Shown: positions 42,858-53,075 of the stretch, in pieces
How positions within the stretch are numbered: position 1 is the stretch's first letter
Layout of the letters: each line of letters begins with the position of its first letter
DNA from: Actimicrobium sp034313845
GTDB lineage: Bacteria; Pseudomonadota; Gammaproteobacteria; Burkholderiales; Burkholderiaceae_D
Strand: one strand, 5' to 3'
NCBI RefSeq assembly: GCF_034313845.1
Contig: NZ_JAVIWN010000004.1
Length of the DNA: 64,000 nt
Notes under the pieces: generated by a model
The model's database searches: none
What the model saw: the letters and a program-made list of their open reading frames with translations, nothing else
Told to the model about the DNA's origin: nothing
Position numbers and translations under genes: made by a program

Positions 42858-45800
42858 GCGCCCTGCGCGACGACAACGGTATCGCCAACCGCATCGGCCA
42901 GCGACCAGGCTTGCAGTACGGCAGACTCGAGACCGGCTTCGGCAGGCGCCAGCGTCAGGTTCAGCGCCGCAATGGCAGCCGCAATCACGCCCGCCGGATC
43001 CGCCGCCAGTCGCGGCAACACATGCGTGAGCAGGCGTTGCTGGGCGCGCCGCAAGGCCTGTAGCGCATGGCTGCGCAAACCATCCTGGGCCGGATTGGCC
43101 GATGGCTGCGTGAGGGCGTGCTCGAGCAAGTCGATGCCGGACTGGCGGCGCAACAGCATGCCGGCCTGCAAAAAGACCGGCAGGCTCATGTCCGCCGGAC
43201 GAGGCACCGACAACGCCGCAAACAGGAAGTCGGCCATGCCGGCGATGGCATCGAGGCTGCGCACTGCTGCCACGAAGTCGGCTGGCAAGCCATCGGCCTC
43301 CTCAGCCAGTGCCAGATCGGCCTCGCCGACCAGCGTGCGTAGCGCCGCAGCGTCGGCAAAGAGGCGGGTCAGTTCATCCATGCTGCCCGCCGCGCGACGC
43401 TGCTGCGCCGGCACCGATAGCACACCGGCCATGACTGCCTGCTGCAACACGCGGGTACGCCGATCAATGTCTTTCGAGACGGCGACCGGCACCGTCAGCG
43501 CATGCGTGTCGAGGGTCGCGAACAGCGGTGCCAGATTCAGTGCGGACCAGGCGCGCGCCCAGGCGCATACCACTTCGGTACTGCTGACGCGGAACTGGCG
43601 TGCCAGTATGCCGACCTGCAACGGCCCGCACCGATTGACCACTTCGTTCGCCAGCACCGTGGCCAGGATCGCATTGGCCAGCGGATGGGCGAGCGGATCG
43701 CGGCTGGCCACCAGTGCTGGCGGAAAGTACGGTGTCAGTACCGTGCGTGCCCAGCTTTCCTCGATCAGCGGCGATTTTGCCAGCAGTGCCTTGAAATGAT
43801 TCTTGACGTTGGCAATCACCACCGCCAGTTCCGGTGCGCTCAGGCCTTGACCGAGTGCCTGCCGGCGTGCCAGTTCTGCGACGCTCGGTAACTGTTCCAG
43901 TTCGCGCGACAGCACGCCATCGGCATCGAGTTCGGTGATCAGCGCGGCGTAGGCATCCTGCACGGTGCGGTCTTGCTGGGCCTGGGTTTCACGCGTGAGC
44001 AAATGGGTTTGCAATGTGTTGTCGCGCAAGACCAGCCGTTCGATGTCGTCGGTGATTTCGGTAAGCATCGTGTTGCGTCGGGTGGCGTCGAGCGTGCCGG
44101 CATTGACTTCGGTATCGAGCCAGATCTTGACGTTGACTTCATGGTCGGAGCAATCGACACCGGCCGAATTGTCGATCGCATCGGTGAAGATCGCGCCACC
44201 GGCCATCGCAAATTCGATGCGACCGGCTTGCGTCGCACCGAGGTTGCCGCCTTCGGCCACGACCTTGCAGCGCAGCGCCTTGCCGTCGACCCGGATGGCG
44301 TCGTTGGCGCGGTCCTTGACTTGCTCGTGGGTCTCGGTCGAGGCCTTGATGTAGGTGCCGATGCCGCCGTTGTAGAACAGGTCGACCGGTGCCAGCAGGA
44401 TCTGGTGCAGCAAGGATTCCGGTGCCAGGCTGGTTGCGTCGATGCCGAGCGCGGTGCGTGCTTCGGGCGACAGCGCGATGCTGCGCGCACTGCGCGGCCA
44501 CACGCCGCCGCCTTGCGAAATCAGGGATTTGTCGTAGTCATCCCATGACGAGCGCGGCAGCGCGAACAGTCGCTGGCGTTCGGCAAACGAGGTCGTCACG
44601 TCCGGGGTCGGGTCGATGAAAATGTGGCGATGATCAAAGGCAGCTACCAGCTTGAGCTGGCGCGACAGCAGCACGCCGTTGCCGAACACGTCGCCCGACA
44701 TGTCGCCGACACCGACCATCGTGATCGGCGTGGTGTTGATGTCGTGCGCCATTTCGTAGAAGTGACGCTTGACGGCTTCCCACGCACCCTTGGCAGTGAT
44801 GCCGAGTTTCTTGTGGTCATAGCCGTTCGAGCCGCCCGACGCGAACGCATCGCCGAGCCAGAAGCCGCGTTGCACCGCAATCCCGTTGGCGATATCGGAA
44901 AAAGTCGCGGTGCCCTTGTCGGCGGCCACCACCAGATACGGATCGGCGCTGTCGTAGCAGACCGTGTCAGCCGGCGGCACGATGGTGCCCTGCTTGCGGT
45001 TGTCCGTCAGGTCGAGCAGACCGGCGATGAACAAGCGATAGACGGCTTCGCCTTCGGCGGCGATGGTCTCGCGTGCCGCCTCCTTGGGCATCATCTTGCA
45101 GACGAAACCGCCCTTGGCTCCTGCCGGCACGATGACCGCATTCTTGACCATCTGGGCCTTGACCAGACCCATCACTTCGGTGCGGTAATCCTCCATCCGG
45201 TCGGACCAGCGCAAGCCGCCGCGCGCCACCGGACCACCGCGCAAGTGGACCCCCTCGAAGCGCCGGGCGAACACAAAAATTTCGCGGTACGGACGCGGCT
45301 CGGGCAGCAAGGCCAGCGCGCTGGCATCGAACTTCAACAGCAGCGTGTCGCCACGCTGACCGCTCTGGAAATACGAAGTCCGCAAGGTGCCCAGCATCAG
45401 GTCGGCCACGCTGCGCAGGATGTCTTCGGTATCGGCGTGATTGACGTCGAGCAGATTGGCACGCAGCGCCGACAGGGCAGCGGTGCCCGCAGCACGCTGC
45501 AGATCGCTGGCCGCCGGATCAAAACGTTGCTGGAAACTTTCGACCAGGGTGCGCACATGACCGGGCTGCTTGCGCAGGCAATCGGCGATGTAGCGCAAGC
45601 TGAAGCGGCAACCGGCCTGGCGCCAGTAACTCGCATAGGCGCGGATGACCTGCACTTCGCGCAGGCGCAAACCGGCTTCGATGGCCAGGCCATTCATGCG
45701 GCCGTCTTCGGCCTGATCATTGAACAGGGCTTCAAACAGTTCCTGCGCCGCCCCGGCCACGCGGGTCTGGCTCAACTTGGCCGCGCTGGCCGGATCGACG

Positions 45801-47593
45801 CTCAGGCTGGTGATGAAATAATCGGCATCGTCCGTCACCGAGACCTTGTAGGTTTGCTCGCGTTCGATCTCGACGCCGGCATTGTGCAACGCCGGCAAAA
45901 TCATCGACAGGGACGGCACGCTGTTCATCGAAAACAGCCGGATGCTGACCCGGTTGCCGTCCGCACTGTCGCCATCAATGCGCACCGTCACCGGTGCGGC
46001 GTGCGCGGCCCGCTGCAAATTGAGGATGTCGCGGTAAGCCACTTGCGGCGAAGTCGCCGCCACATAGTTGACCGACAGCGCTGCGCGCAGTTTGTGCAGG
46101 TAGTTACGCACTTGCGCATCGACGGTGCTGTCGACCAGCGTATCGAACGTCGTATGCCAGCCGTCGACGGCAGAGACCAGCGGCAGACAGATCGCTGCAT
46201 CGAGATCATCGAAGCGGCGTGCGCCAGTAGCGATCAGGTAGATGCGTGCCAGCGGGCCGTCGCTGACCTGGGTTTCGGCGCGGACATCGGTCGCGCCCGA
46301 GCGTTCCTTGAGTTCTTGCGTGATGGTCCGGACCAGCGCAGCGCTGAAGCGCTCGCTCGGCAGGTACAGGATGACGTTGAGGTGCCGGTCGTAGACATCG
46401 CGGCGGGCAAAGGCGCGCGTGCGCGGTTGCTTGTAGAGCGACACGACGTTGCTGCACAGCCGCGCCAGCCAGTCCGGATCGGCTTCCATCGCCTCGGTAC
46501 GCGGCAGCGACTCCAGAATTTCAAGAAACTTCTCGGCACGAAAACCATTTTGCCGGACCCCGGCCAGCGTCAGCACCTGCTTGATGCGACCGCGCGCAAA
46601 CGGCAAGCGACCCAGCGCAGTGGCCGCCGCAGCGCGGGTGAACAAGCCGATGAAGCAATGCTCGCCTTGCAGGTGGCCAGTGGTGTCGATGTCGCGCACC
46701 CCGATGAAGTCGAGGTGCAAGTCACGGTGCAATGTCGACTGGACATCGGCCTTGACGATGGACAGCGTGTCGTTGCGCCTGGCCAGCAAATCGAACTCGC
46801 CGGGAATTCCGGCCAGGCAGGTGTCATAGACCGGATGGGCCGGATCGCGCAGCACACCGCTGCGACTGTTGAGGTCGCGCACCAGTTCGTGTTCGCCCGG
46901 CAGCGCACGGTAATACGCATAGCCGAAAGTTTCGTAACCGCCATCGCGGGCCCATTCGATGAAGGCGGCAACCTCACGGCCCTCGTCAGTACCGTTGGCA
47001 GCAGCGAGTGCCGCCACACCCGTCATGCGGGTTTCCATCATCGCAGCATCACGCTGCACGCTGGCGGCATCGCGGGTCACCATGCTGATGCGCGCGCTCA
47101 GTGCGGCCAGCGAGGTGCTGTCGAGCGCATCCGACAACAGGCACAGCACGTAGGACTCGAACGGATCTGCCCCGGTGCGCGCCGATTGCGATCCGGTGAT
47201 GCAACCGTGTTCGTCGCGCTGCACCGACAGCACCGAATTGAGTACGGCGCGCGAACGCACGCCCTGCTTGCGCAAGGCCATCACGATCGAATCGACCAGA
47301 TAAGGCATGTCGGGATTGAGGATCAGCAGTGCGGTGGCCGTGCCGCCGTGTTCTTCGGCGTAATCGGCAGCGATAATCTGGCTGGCACCGGCGTTGCATT
47401 GTGCGGTACCGGAAAATGCTTCCCACAGCGCCGATGCCAGGCTCTGCGGGGTCAGACCGGCCAGGTCTTCTTCATGCAGCGAGTCGAGCCAGACTTCAAT
47501 GAGTCGGGCCACCGGGTTGGCCTGCGCCTCACCAGCGTGGGCCAGAACCAGTTGCAAAGTTTGTGTGCGTAGATCGTGTGACGAAGCGTTCAT
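42854..47593 (-). CDS. gdh: NAD-specific glutamate dehydrogenase (large 180 kDa type)
   Basis: A 1579-residue protein of the large NAD-GDH (GDH_180) family. Long N-terminal ACT-like regulatory regions (to about 690) precede the catalytic part with RGGPVARGGLRWSDRMEDYRTEVMGLVKAQMVKNAVIVPAGAKGGFV and the nucleotide-binding MVGVGDMSGDVFGNGVLLS, ending in a helical C-terminal domain. I start it at ATG 47593 (MNASSHDLRTQ) because GAGGAATCC precedes it. The frame is open 11 codons further to 47626. It deaminates glutamate to 2-oxoglutarate. Placed directly before astE and after the ast/transport genes, it is best read as the exit of arginine catabolism. Confidence 0.96.
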   Translation of the reverse strand: MNASSHDLRTQTLQLVLAHAGEAQANPVARLIEVWLDSLHEEDLAGLTPQSLASALWEAFSGTAQCNAGASQIIAADYAEEHGGTATALLILNPDMPYLVDSIVMALRKQGVRSRAVLNSVLSVQRDEHGCITGSQSARTGADPFESYVLCLLSDALDSTSLAALSARISMVTRDAASVQRDAAMMETRMTGVAALAAANGTDEGREVAAFIEWARDGGYETFGYAYYRALPGEHELVRDLNSRSGVLRDPAHPVYDTCLAGIPGEFDLLARRNDTLSIVKADVQSTLHRDLHLDFIGVRDIDTTGHLQGEHCFIGLFTRAAAATALGRLPFARGRIKQVLTLAGVRQNGFRAEKFLEILESLPRTEAMEADPDWLARLCSNVVSLYKQPRTRAFARRDVYDRHLNVILYLPSERFSAALVRTITQELKERSGATDVRAETQVSDGPLARIYLIATGARRFDDLDAAICLPLVSAVDGWHTTFDTLVDSTVDAQVRNYLHKLRAALSVNYVAATSPQVAYRDILNLQRAAHAAPVTVRIDGDSADGNRVSIRLFSMNSVPSLSMILPALHNAGVEIEREQTYKVSVTDDADYFITSLSVDPASAAKLSQTRVAGAAQELFEALFNDQAEDGRMNGLAIEAGLRLREVQVIRAYASYWRQAGCRFSLRYIADCLRKQPGHVRTLVESFQQRFDPAASDLQRAAGTAALSALRANLLDVNHADTEDILRSVADLMLGTLRTSYFQSGQRGDTLLLKFDASALALLPEPRPYREIFVFARRFEGVHLRGGPVARGGLRWSDRMEDYRTEVMGLVKAQMVKNAVIVPAGAKGGFVCKMMPKEAARETIAAEGEAVYRLFIAGLLDLTDNRKQGTIVPPADTVCYDSADPYLVVAADKGTATFSDIANGIAVQRGFWLGDAFASGGSNGYDHKKLGITAKGAWEAVKRHFYEMAHDINTTPITMVGVGDMSGDVFGNGVLLSRQLKLVAAFDHRHIFIDPTPDVTTSFAERQRLFALPRSSWDDYDKSLISQGGGVWPRSARSIALSPEARTALGIDATSLAPESLLHQILLAPVDLFYNGGIGTYIKASTETHEQVKDRANDAIRVDGKALRCKVVAEGGNLGATQAGRIEFAMAGGAIFTDAIDNSAGVDCSDHEVNVKIWLDTEVNAGTLDATRRNTMLTEITDDIERLVLRDNTLQTHLLTRETQAQQDRTVQDAYAALITELDADGVLSRELEQLPSVAELARRQALGQGLSAPELAVVIANVKNHFKALLAKSPLIEESWARTVLTPYFPPALVASRDPLAHPLANAILATVLANEVVNRCGPLQVGILARQFRVSSTEVVCAWARAWSALNLAPLFATLDTHALTVPVAVSKDIDRRTRVLQQAVMAGVLSVPAQQRRAAGSMDELTRLFADAAALRTLVGEADLALAEEADGLPADFVAAVRSLDAIAGMADFLFAALSVPRPADMSLPVFLQAGMLLRRQSGIDLLEHALTQPSANPAQDGLRSHALQALRRAQQRLLTHVLPRLAADPAGVIAAAIAALNLTLAPAEAGLESAVLQAWSLADAVGDTVVVAQGA

Positions 47594-47794
47594 GGATTCC
47601 TCAATCGTGACTTGTGGAGCAGACATTGGCGAATACGGGCCGAAACGGACAAAGCGGTTGACGCATTGACCTCGAGTCTAGGGCCTCCGGTCCCGTTTCT
47701 TGTTTTGAATATACCGCGTTCGCCGTAGCTTGTTTGCCGGCTCCCACGCTTACAACAGCGAGTCACGGTCCAAAAAATAACTGGCCACCGTGAC

Positions 47795-48544
47795 TCAGGC
47801 GTCGCCGATCTTGCCAAGAAAGGCGCGAATGCGGTCGTTGCCGCTGTCACCGAAAAATTCTTCCGGCGGCGCTTCATGCAGGATTTCGCCTTTTTCAAAA
47901 AAGATCACGCGGTCCGCTACTTCGCGGGCGAAACCCATTTCGTGCGTGACGACAATCATTGTCATGCCCGAACGCGCCAGGTCTTTCATTACGTCGAGGA
48001 CTTCCTTGATCATTTCTGGGTCAAGCGCGCTGGTCGGTTCATCGAACAGCATGACCTTGGGCTGCATCGCCAGCGAGCGGGCAATCGCCACGCGCTGCTG
48101 CTGCCCGCCCGACAGCTGGTGCGGGTACTTGTGCGCATGATCTGCCAGCCCGACCTTGCCCAATAATTCAAGGGCAACCACATTGGCTTGCGCGCGCGTC
48201 ATGTTGCGCAGCCGGCGCGGTGCCAGCGTGACGTTGTCGAGCACGCTCAGGTGCGGAAACAAATTGAAGCTCTGAAACACCATGCCGACTTCGCGCCGTA
48301 CCGCATCGATGTTCTTGAGGTTGTCATTGAGTTCGATGCCGTCGATGACGATGGTGCCGCTGTCATGCGTTTCGAGCCGGTTCAACATGCGCAGAAAGGT
48401 CGACTTGCCGGAGCCGGAAGCACCGATGATGACCGTCACTTCACCCTGAAAAAAATCCGCCGAGACGTCGCGGATCACATGGAACTGACCGAAGTGCTTG
48501 TTGACATTGACGGTGCGGATCAGCGGAGTTTTGGTGGCGCTCAT
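47795..48544 (-). CDS. Amino-acid ABC transporter ATP-binding protein
   Basis: A 249-residue polar amino-acid (PAAT) ATPase: Walker A GASGSGKST (residues about 41-49), Q-loop MVFQSFNLFPHL, signature LSGGQQQRVAIARSL, Walker B VMLFDEPTSALDPE and the H-loop VVTHEMGF. Its ATG overlaps the permease stop by four bases. Given the ast genes around it, the likely substrate is arginine, ornithine or a succinylated or related amino acid; this is inferred from context. Confidence 0.95.
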   Translation of the reverse strand: MSATKTPLIRTVNVNKHFGQFHVIRDVSADFFQGEVTVIIGASGSGKSTFLRMLNRLETHDSGTIVIDGIELNDNLKNIDAVRREVGMVFQSFNLFPHLSVLDNVTLAPRRLRNMTRAQANVVALELLGKVGLADHAHKYPHQLSGGQQQRVAIARSLAMQPKVMLFDEPTSALDPEMIKEVLDVMKDLARSGMTMIVVTHEMGFAREVADRVIFFEKGEILHEAPPEEFFGDSGNDRIRAFLGKIGDA

Positions 48545-49326
48545 CCGTGACGCTCCACATCCAGCTGGCGCTCGATCGCACCGGAAATCTGCGTCATCAC
48601 GCTGGTCAGGATCAAATAGATCGCGGCTACCGTGACGAACACCGGAATCGGCTGGAACGTCACCGACTGGATGCGGTTGCCGATGTTCGACAGCTCGACC
48701 ACGCCGATCACGTAAGCCAGACTGGAATCCTTGAGCAGCGAAACGAAGTTATTGACCAGCGGCGGCAACGCGATACGCATGCTCTGCGGAAAAACCACGT
48801 CGCGAAACGTCTGGAACGGACTCAGCCCGAGCGAGCGCGCCGCTTCGGCCTGCCCCTTGTGGACAGCCAGAATACCGGAGCGTATCGCCTCGGCATTGTA
48901 GGCCCCGGCATTGAAAGCCAGCGCCACGACAGCCGAATAAAAATCCGACAGTTGCAGGCCCGGCACCAGCGCCGGCAGTGCCAGAAACACGAACAGCACT
49001 TGCACCAGCAATGGCGTGCCGCGAATGGCCCAGATGTAAAACCCGGCCAGCCAGCGCAGCGGACCAAACGACGACAGCCTGCCAAGCGCGGCCAGCATGC
49101 CGAGTACGATGCCGATCACGCCGGCCACCAGCGTCAGCGCCACGGTGATGCGTGCGCCTTCGGCAAATTGCTGCGCCGCCGGACCGATCGGTTCCGGCAG
49201 CCAGGCCATCGGAATGGCCATCAGCCAGAGAAAGAGCAGCAAGGCGGTAATCGCCAGGACTATCGTGACTGCGCTGCGACGCTGGCGTGACCAGCCTCGC
49301 GGCAGAAGGGTAAATGCTGCTTTCAA
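48541..49326 (-). CDS. Amino-acid ABC transporter permease (TTG start)
   Basis: A 261-residue HisM/GlnP-type permease with an N-terminal transmembrane helix (VTIVLAITALLLFLWLMAI), RGTPLLVQVLFVFLALP, and the EAA coupling loop GQAEAARSLGLSPFQTFRDVVFPQ. It starts at TTG 49326 seven bases after GGAG. Only one permease gene is present, whereas AotQM or HisQM systems have two, so it may function as a homodimer or a second gene lies elsewhere. Confidence 0.93.
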   Translation of the reverse strand: MKAAFTLLPRGWSRQRRSAVTIVLAITALLLFLWLMAIPMAWLPEPIGPAAQQFAEGARITVALTLVAGVIGIVLGMLAALGRLSSFGPLRWLAGFYIWAIRGTPLLVQVLFVFLALPALVPGLQLSDFYSAVVALAFNAGAYNAEAIRSGILAVHKGQAEAARSLGLSPFQTFRDVVFPQSMRIALPPLVNNFVSLLKDSSLAYVIGVVELSNIGNRIQSVTFQPIPVFVTVAAIYLILTSVMTQISGAIERQLDVERHG

Positions 49327-49377
49327 GGTGTTCTCCAGGGAGGGGCTGGGTCATGCGAGGAGCCAGCCGGACTAGCG

Positions 49378-50145
49378 TTATGACTTGCAGCGGATGTCTT
49401 CTTTAATGAACTTCTCGGAGATGGCCTTGTAGGTGCCATCCGCCAGCACTTCGGCGAGTGCCTTGTCGACGGCGGCGGCAAGGGGCGCATTGCCCTTCTT
49501 GATGGCGGCGGCGATCCGTTCGACAAACAGATAATCACCGACTTTCAGACCCAGACCCGGATTGGTTTCGGTGGCGGTCTTGACGACGAAGCGGTCACTG
49601 ACCCAGGCATCGACGCGTCCGGCGACCAGTGCCGAGCGGGCATCGGTATCTTGCGGGAAGTTCTTGACCTCCTTGACGCCCACCAGTTTCCTGACGTTTT
49701 CCATGTAGGTCGAACCGGTCTGTACCGCCACCGTTTTGCCGACCAGCGAGGCAGCATCCTTGATGGTGGCGTCTTTGGAAACGATCAGGCCACCGCTGCA
49801 GTAATACGGATTAGTGAACATGACTGCTTTCGAGCGCGCGTCGGTGACGCCAAACGAAGCCATGACCATGTCCCAGCGATCTTGCCGCAAACCGGCCAGC
49901 AGCGCATCAAAGGCGAGGGCTTTCCATTCGATCTTCAGGCCCATTTTCTTGACCATCGCTTCAGCCAGTTCGACTTCAAAGCCGGTCAGCTTCGATCCTT
50001 GAAAAAAATTAAACGGCGGATACGCGCCTTCAGTGGCGACGATGATCGTGCCAGAGGCCTTGATTTCATCAAGGCTGCGGGCTTGCACGGCAGCGCCGAG
50101 CAGCAGGCCGGTAAGGACGGAAAAAGCAAACAGGAAACGTTTCAT
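49378..50145 (-). CDS. Amino-acid ABC transporter substrate-binding protein
   Basis: A 255-residue periplasmic family-3 binding protein with a signal peptide (KRFLFAFSVLTGLLLGAAVQA, cleavage near residue 22). Further features are GTIIVATEGAYPPFNF, GFEVELAEAMVKKMGLKIEW and the ligand-site DGLIPALQ-equivalent DALLAGLRQDRWDMVMASFGVTDAR. It resembles AotJ/ArtJ/HisJ basic amino-acid binders. It lies between astB and the permease in the leftward ast cluster. Confidence 0.93.
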   Translation of the reverse strand: MKRFLFAFSVLTGLLLGAAVQARSLDEIKASGTIIVATEGAYPPFNFFQGSKLTGFEVELAEAMVKKMGLKIEWKALAFDALLAGLRQDRWDMVMASFGVTDARSKAVMFTNPYYCSGGLIVSKDATIKDAASLVGKTVAVQTGSTYMENVRKLVGVKEVKNFPQDTDARSALVAGRVDAWVSDRFVVKTATETNPGLGLKVGDYLFVERIAAAIKKGNAPLAAAVDKALAEVLADGTYKAISEKFIKEDIRCKS

Positions 50146-50259
50146 GGGACGAGGTTCTCCATTGGGGTGATGGCTTGTTGCTGTGGTGCCTGTGATGAGG
50201 CTAGCGTCAGGGATGAGTCCGAGGGGTGATACCGAATCGGGTCCGGCATTATCCCTGTT

Positions 50260-51600
50260 TCAGAACGCATACAGGCCAGGCAGGTGAAGAATTTTTGCCA
50301 GCGCCTCCAGCGCGCTGTTGACTTCGAGCGCCAGTTGCGGATCGGCCAGGTCGGCCGGAGCCAGTGCATCACGATAATGCCGCTCGACCCAGACTACCAG
50401 TTGCGCATACAGCGCCTCGGTCATGATGACACCCTGATGCATCGCCCCGGCTTCGGCCGCAGTCAGCGCTACCCGCAAACGCAGGCAGGCCGGACCGCCG
50501 CCATTGCGCATGCTCTGGTGCAGGTCAAAGCTGAGCAGTTCGGCAATCGGTCCGCCGCTCTTCACAAGACCATCGAGGTAGCGCGCCACGGCCACGTTGT
50601 CGCGACATTCCAGCGGCACCACCAGCGCCATCCGGCCATCCGGGCGCGTCAACAACTGGCTATTGAACAAGTAACTGCTGATGGCATCGTCGATGGCGAC
50701 CTCGGTGCGCGCAACGCGGATCGGCATAAACGGCTGACCGATGCTACCCATCGCAAACTGCAAGGCGGCCAGCGTGGCCGGTTCGTCAAAAAACGCCTGG
50801 GCGTGATAGAGCAGCACATTGCCATTGCCAACCGCGATCACGTCATTGTGAAAGACGCCCAGGTCAACCACGGCCGGGTCCTGCGCGATGAACACGGTGC
50901 GTTGCGGCGACAGACCGTGCAAGCGTGCCACGGCCTGGCTGGCTTCCAGCGTCTGACGGGCCGGGAAGCGTTTTGGTGCCGGTGCATCAGGCTGAAATTC
51001 AACACGTCCATAGACAAACATTTCGACCCCGGGTGCGCCATGTTCCGAGGCCAGCCGCGTGTGGTTGGCCGCACCTTCATCGCCAAACGCAGGCGTCGCC
51101 GGCAACGCATCGTGGACCGTGAAATAGCCCGGATCAGCAAAGATCGCGCGCAACGTGCGCGCTGTCTGTTCCTGTTCATAGGACCGATGCAACTTGCTGT
51201 TGAGATTGGCCACCGTGAAATGGACATGGCCATCGGCACTATCGGCCGACGGACTGACGGTGGCGGCATTGGCGCTCCACATCGGCGCAGCCGAATAGGC
51301 CGACGCGAGAATGGCTGGCGCATCACGGAAGGCGGCGGCAATGACGTCGGCATCGCTGCCGCCAAAACCGATGCGGCGCAACAGCGCGAAGTTCGGTCGT
51401 CCATGCGGCGGCAGTACCGCTTGCGCAAAACCGCGTGCGGCCAGTGCCCGCATCTTGGCCAGTCCCTGCAATGCCGCCTGCTTCGGATTCGAGACGCTCT
51501 TGACGTTGTTGAACGAGGCGACATTGCCGAATGACAGGCCAGCATAATTGTGCGATGGCCCGACCAGGCCATCGAAGTTGAACTCGCGCGCAGGCAGCAT
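50260..51600 (-). CDS. astB: N-succinylarginine dihydrolase
   Basis: A 446-residue amidinotransferase-fold enzyme. It begins with REFNFDGLVGPSHNYAGLSFGN, carries HNDVIAVGN in the middle and the catalytic Cys region NGGGPACLRLRV near residue 365. It hydrolyses N2-succinylarginine to succinylornithine with release of CO2 and two ammonia. I use ATG 51600, spaced six bases from AAAGG; the ATG two codons upstream (51606) is too close to that site. It lies nine bases after astD. Confidence 0.96.
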   Translation of the reverse strand: MLPAREFNFDGLVGPSHNYAGLSFGNVASFNNVKSVSNPKQAALQGLAKMRALAARGFAQAVLPPHGRPNFALLRRIGFGGSDADVIAAAFRDAPAILASAYSAAPMWSANAATVSPSADSADGHVHFTVANLNSKLHRSYEQEQTARTLRAIFADPGYFTVHDALPATPAFGDEGAANHTRLASEHGAPGVEMFVYGRVEFQPDAPAPKRFPARQTLEASQAVARLHGLSPQRTVFIAQDPAVVDLGVFHNDVIAVGNGNVLLYHAQAFFDEPATLAALQFAMGSIGQPFMPIRVARTEVAIDDAISSYLFNSQLLTRPDGRMALVVPLECRDNVAVARYLDGLVKSGGPIAELLSFDLHQSMRNGGGPACLRLRVALTAAEAGAMHQGVIMTEALYAQLVVWVERHYRDALAPADLADPQLALEVNSALEALAKILHLPGLYAF

Positions 51601-51609
51601 GGTCATCCT

Positions 51610-53073
51610 TTAAAAAATCAGGCCGGGCGACAATTTCGCCGGCATCGCCAGACCCGCGCTCTCGATCGAGGCGACCGGATAAGCACAGTAATCGGCGGCG
51701 TAATACGCACTGGCGCGGTGGTTGCCGGACTTGCCGATGCCACCGAACGGCGCACTGCTGGCCGCGCCGGTGGTGGGCCGGTTCCAGTTGACGATACCGG
51801 CGCGGGCGGTCTCGAGAAAGCGTGCCCACAAGACCGGATCATCCGACAGCAACCCGGCGGCGAGGCCAAAGCCGGTGGCGTTCGAGGCGACGATCGCGGC
51901 CTCGAAATCGGCCACCCGCAGCACTTGCAGCAGCGGTCCGAAATACTCGTCATCGGGCACGCCATCGACCCCCGTCATGTCGACGATCCCGGCCGACAGC
52001 AGACCGGTATCGGGCACCAGCTGGCGCATGGCCAGCAAGGTCTTGCCGCCCAGTCCGACCAGTTCGGCCTGCGCTGCCAGCAGTCGTGTTGCAATCGCTG
52101 CCGACACGACCGGCCCCATGAATGGGGCCGGGTCGGCATCGGGTGCGCCGACCCGGATCGCGGCGGCGACCTCGACCAATCGGGCGATGAACGCATCACC
52201 GCGTGCGCCCTGCTCGACGATCAACCGGCGCGCACAGGTACAGCGCTGACCAGCGCTGACGAAGGCCGAAAAAATCGCATGATGGACCGCCGCATCGAGA
52301 TCAGCGACATCCCATACGACCAGCGCGTTGTTGCCACCCATTTCGAGCGCCAGCATTTTGCCCGGCTGACCGGCGAACTGGCGGTGCAACTGCACGCCGG
52401 TTGCGTAGCTGCCAGTGAACAGAATGCCATCGAGCGTCGGGTCCTGCGCCAGCGCAGCACCGGTGTCGCGTGCGCCATTGAGCAGGTTCAGTACACCGGG
52501 CGGCAAGCCGGCTTTGGCCCACAGGCGCGTTGTCATGAGTGCAGTTTGCGGTGCATATTCGCTCGGCTTGAAGACCAGCGTATTGCCGGCAATCAGGGCC
52601 GGAACAATGTGCCCGTTGGGTAAGTGACCGGGGAAATTGTACGGTCCGAAGACGCCGAACACACCATGCGGGCGGTGCCGCAAGACAGCGATGCCGTCGG
52701 CTACCGTGGCGGTCGCTTCGCCGGTGCGGGCCGCATGCGACTGCAGCGAAATATCGACCTTGGCGGCCATCGAGGCGACTTCGGTGCGGGCTTCCCACAG
52801 TGGTTTGCCGACTTCCTGCGCGATGGTCTGCGCGAGCGCTTCGGCGTGCTCGCGCAACAGGTCGCGAAAGCGCAAGGCAATCGCACTGCGCTGGGCCAGC
52901 GGCGTCATTGACCAGCTGGCAAACGCGGCGCGGGCGGCATGACAGGCGCGCTCGACTTCATTGACACCGGCGTGCGTACCTTGCCAGACCGCCGCGCCGC
53001 TGGCGGGATTGATAACGACCAGTTCGGCACCGCTGCCGCTGATCCATTCGCCATTGATGTAGTGACTGTGCAT
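51610..53073 (-). CDS. astD: Succinylglutamate semialdehyde dehydrogenase
   Basis: A 487-residue aldehyde dehydrogenase. It opens with MHSHYINGEWISGSG (ATG 53073), followed by the NAD-binding region GVFGVFGPYNFPGHLPNGHI, LFTGSYATG, the general base in ALEMGGNNALVV and the catalytic cysteine in SAGQRCTCARR. It oxidises N-succinylglutamate semialdehyde to N-succinylglutamate. Its start is two bases after the astA stop, so it is translationally coupled. The open frame extends 19 codons into astA without homology. Confidence 0.96.
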   Translation of the reverse strand: MHSHYINGEWISGSGAELVVINPASGAAVWQGTHAGVNEVERACHAARAAFASWSMTPLAQRSAIALRFRDLLREHAEALAQTIAQEVGKPLWEARTEVASMAAKVDISLQSHAARTGEATATVADGIAVLRHRPHGVFGVFGPYNFPGHLPNGHIVPALIAGNTLVFKPSEYAPQTALMTTRLWAKAGLPPGVLNLLNGARDTGAALAQDPTLDGILFTGSYATGVQLHRQFAGQPGKMLALEMGGNNALVVWDVADLDAAVHHAIFSAFVSAGQRCTCARRLIVEQGARGDAFIARLVEVAAAIRVGAPDADPAPFMGPVVSAAIATRLLAAQAELVGLGGKTLLAMRQLVPDTGLLSAGIVDMTGVDGVPDDEYFGPLLQVLRVADFEAAIVASNATGFGLAAGLLSDDPVLWARFLETARAGIVNWNRPTTGAASSAPFGGIGKSGNHRASAYYAADYCAYPVASIESAGLAMPAKLSPGLIF

Positions 53074-53075
53074 GG

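Noticed and set aside
44624..47572. 982-codon open frame on the plus strand opposite gdh
   Set aside because: Antisense shadow of a GC-rich gene: no family resemblance, no ribosome-binding site, and the minus strand carries a full-length NAD-GDH.
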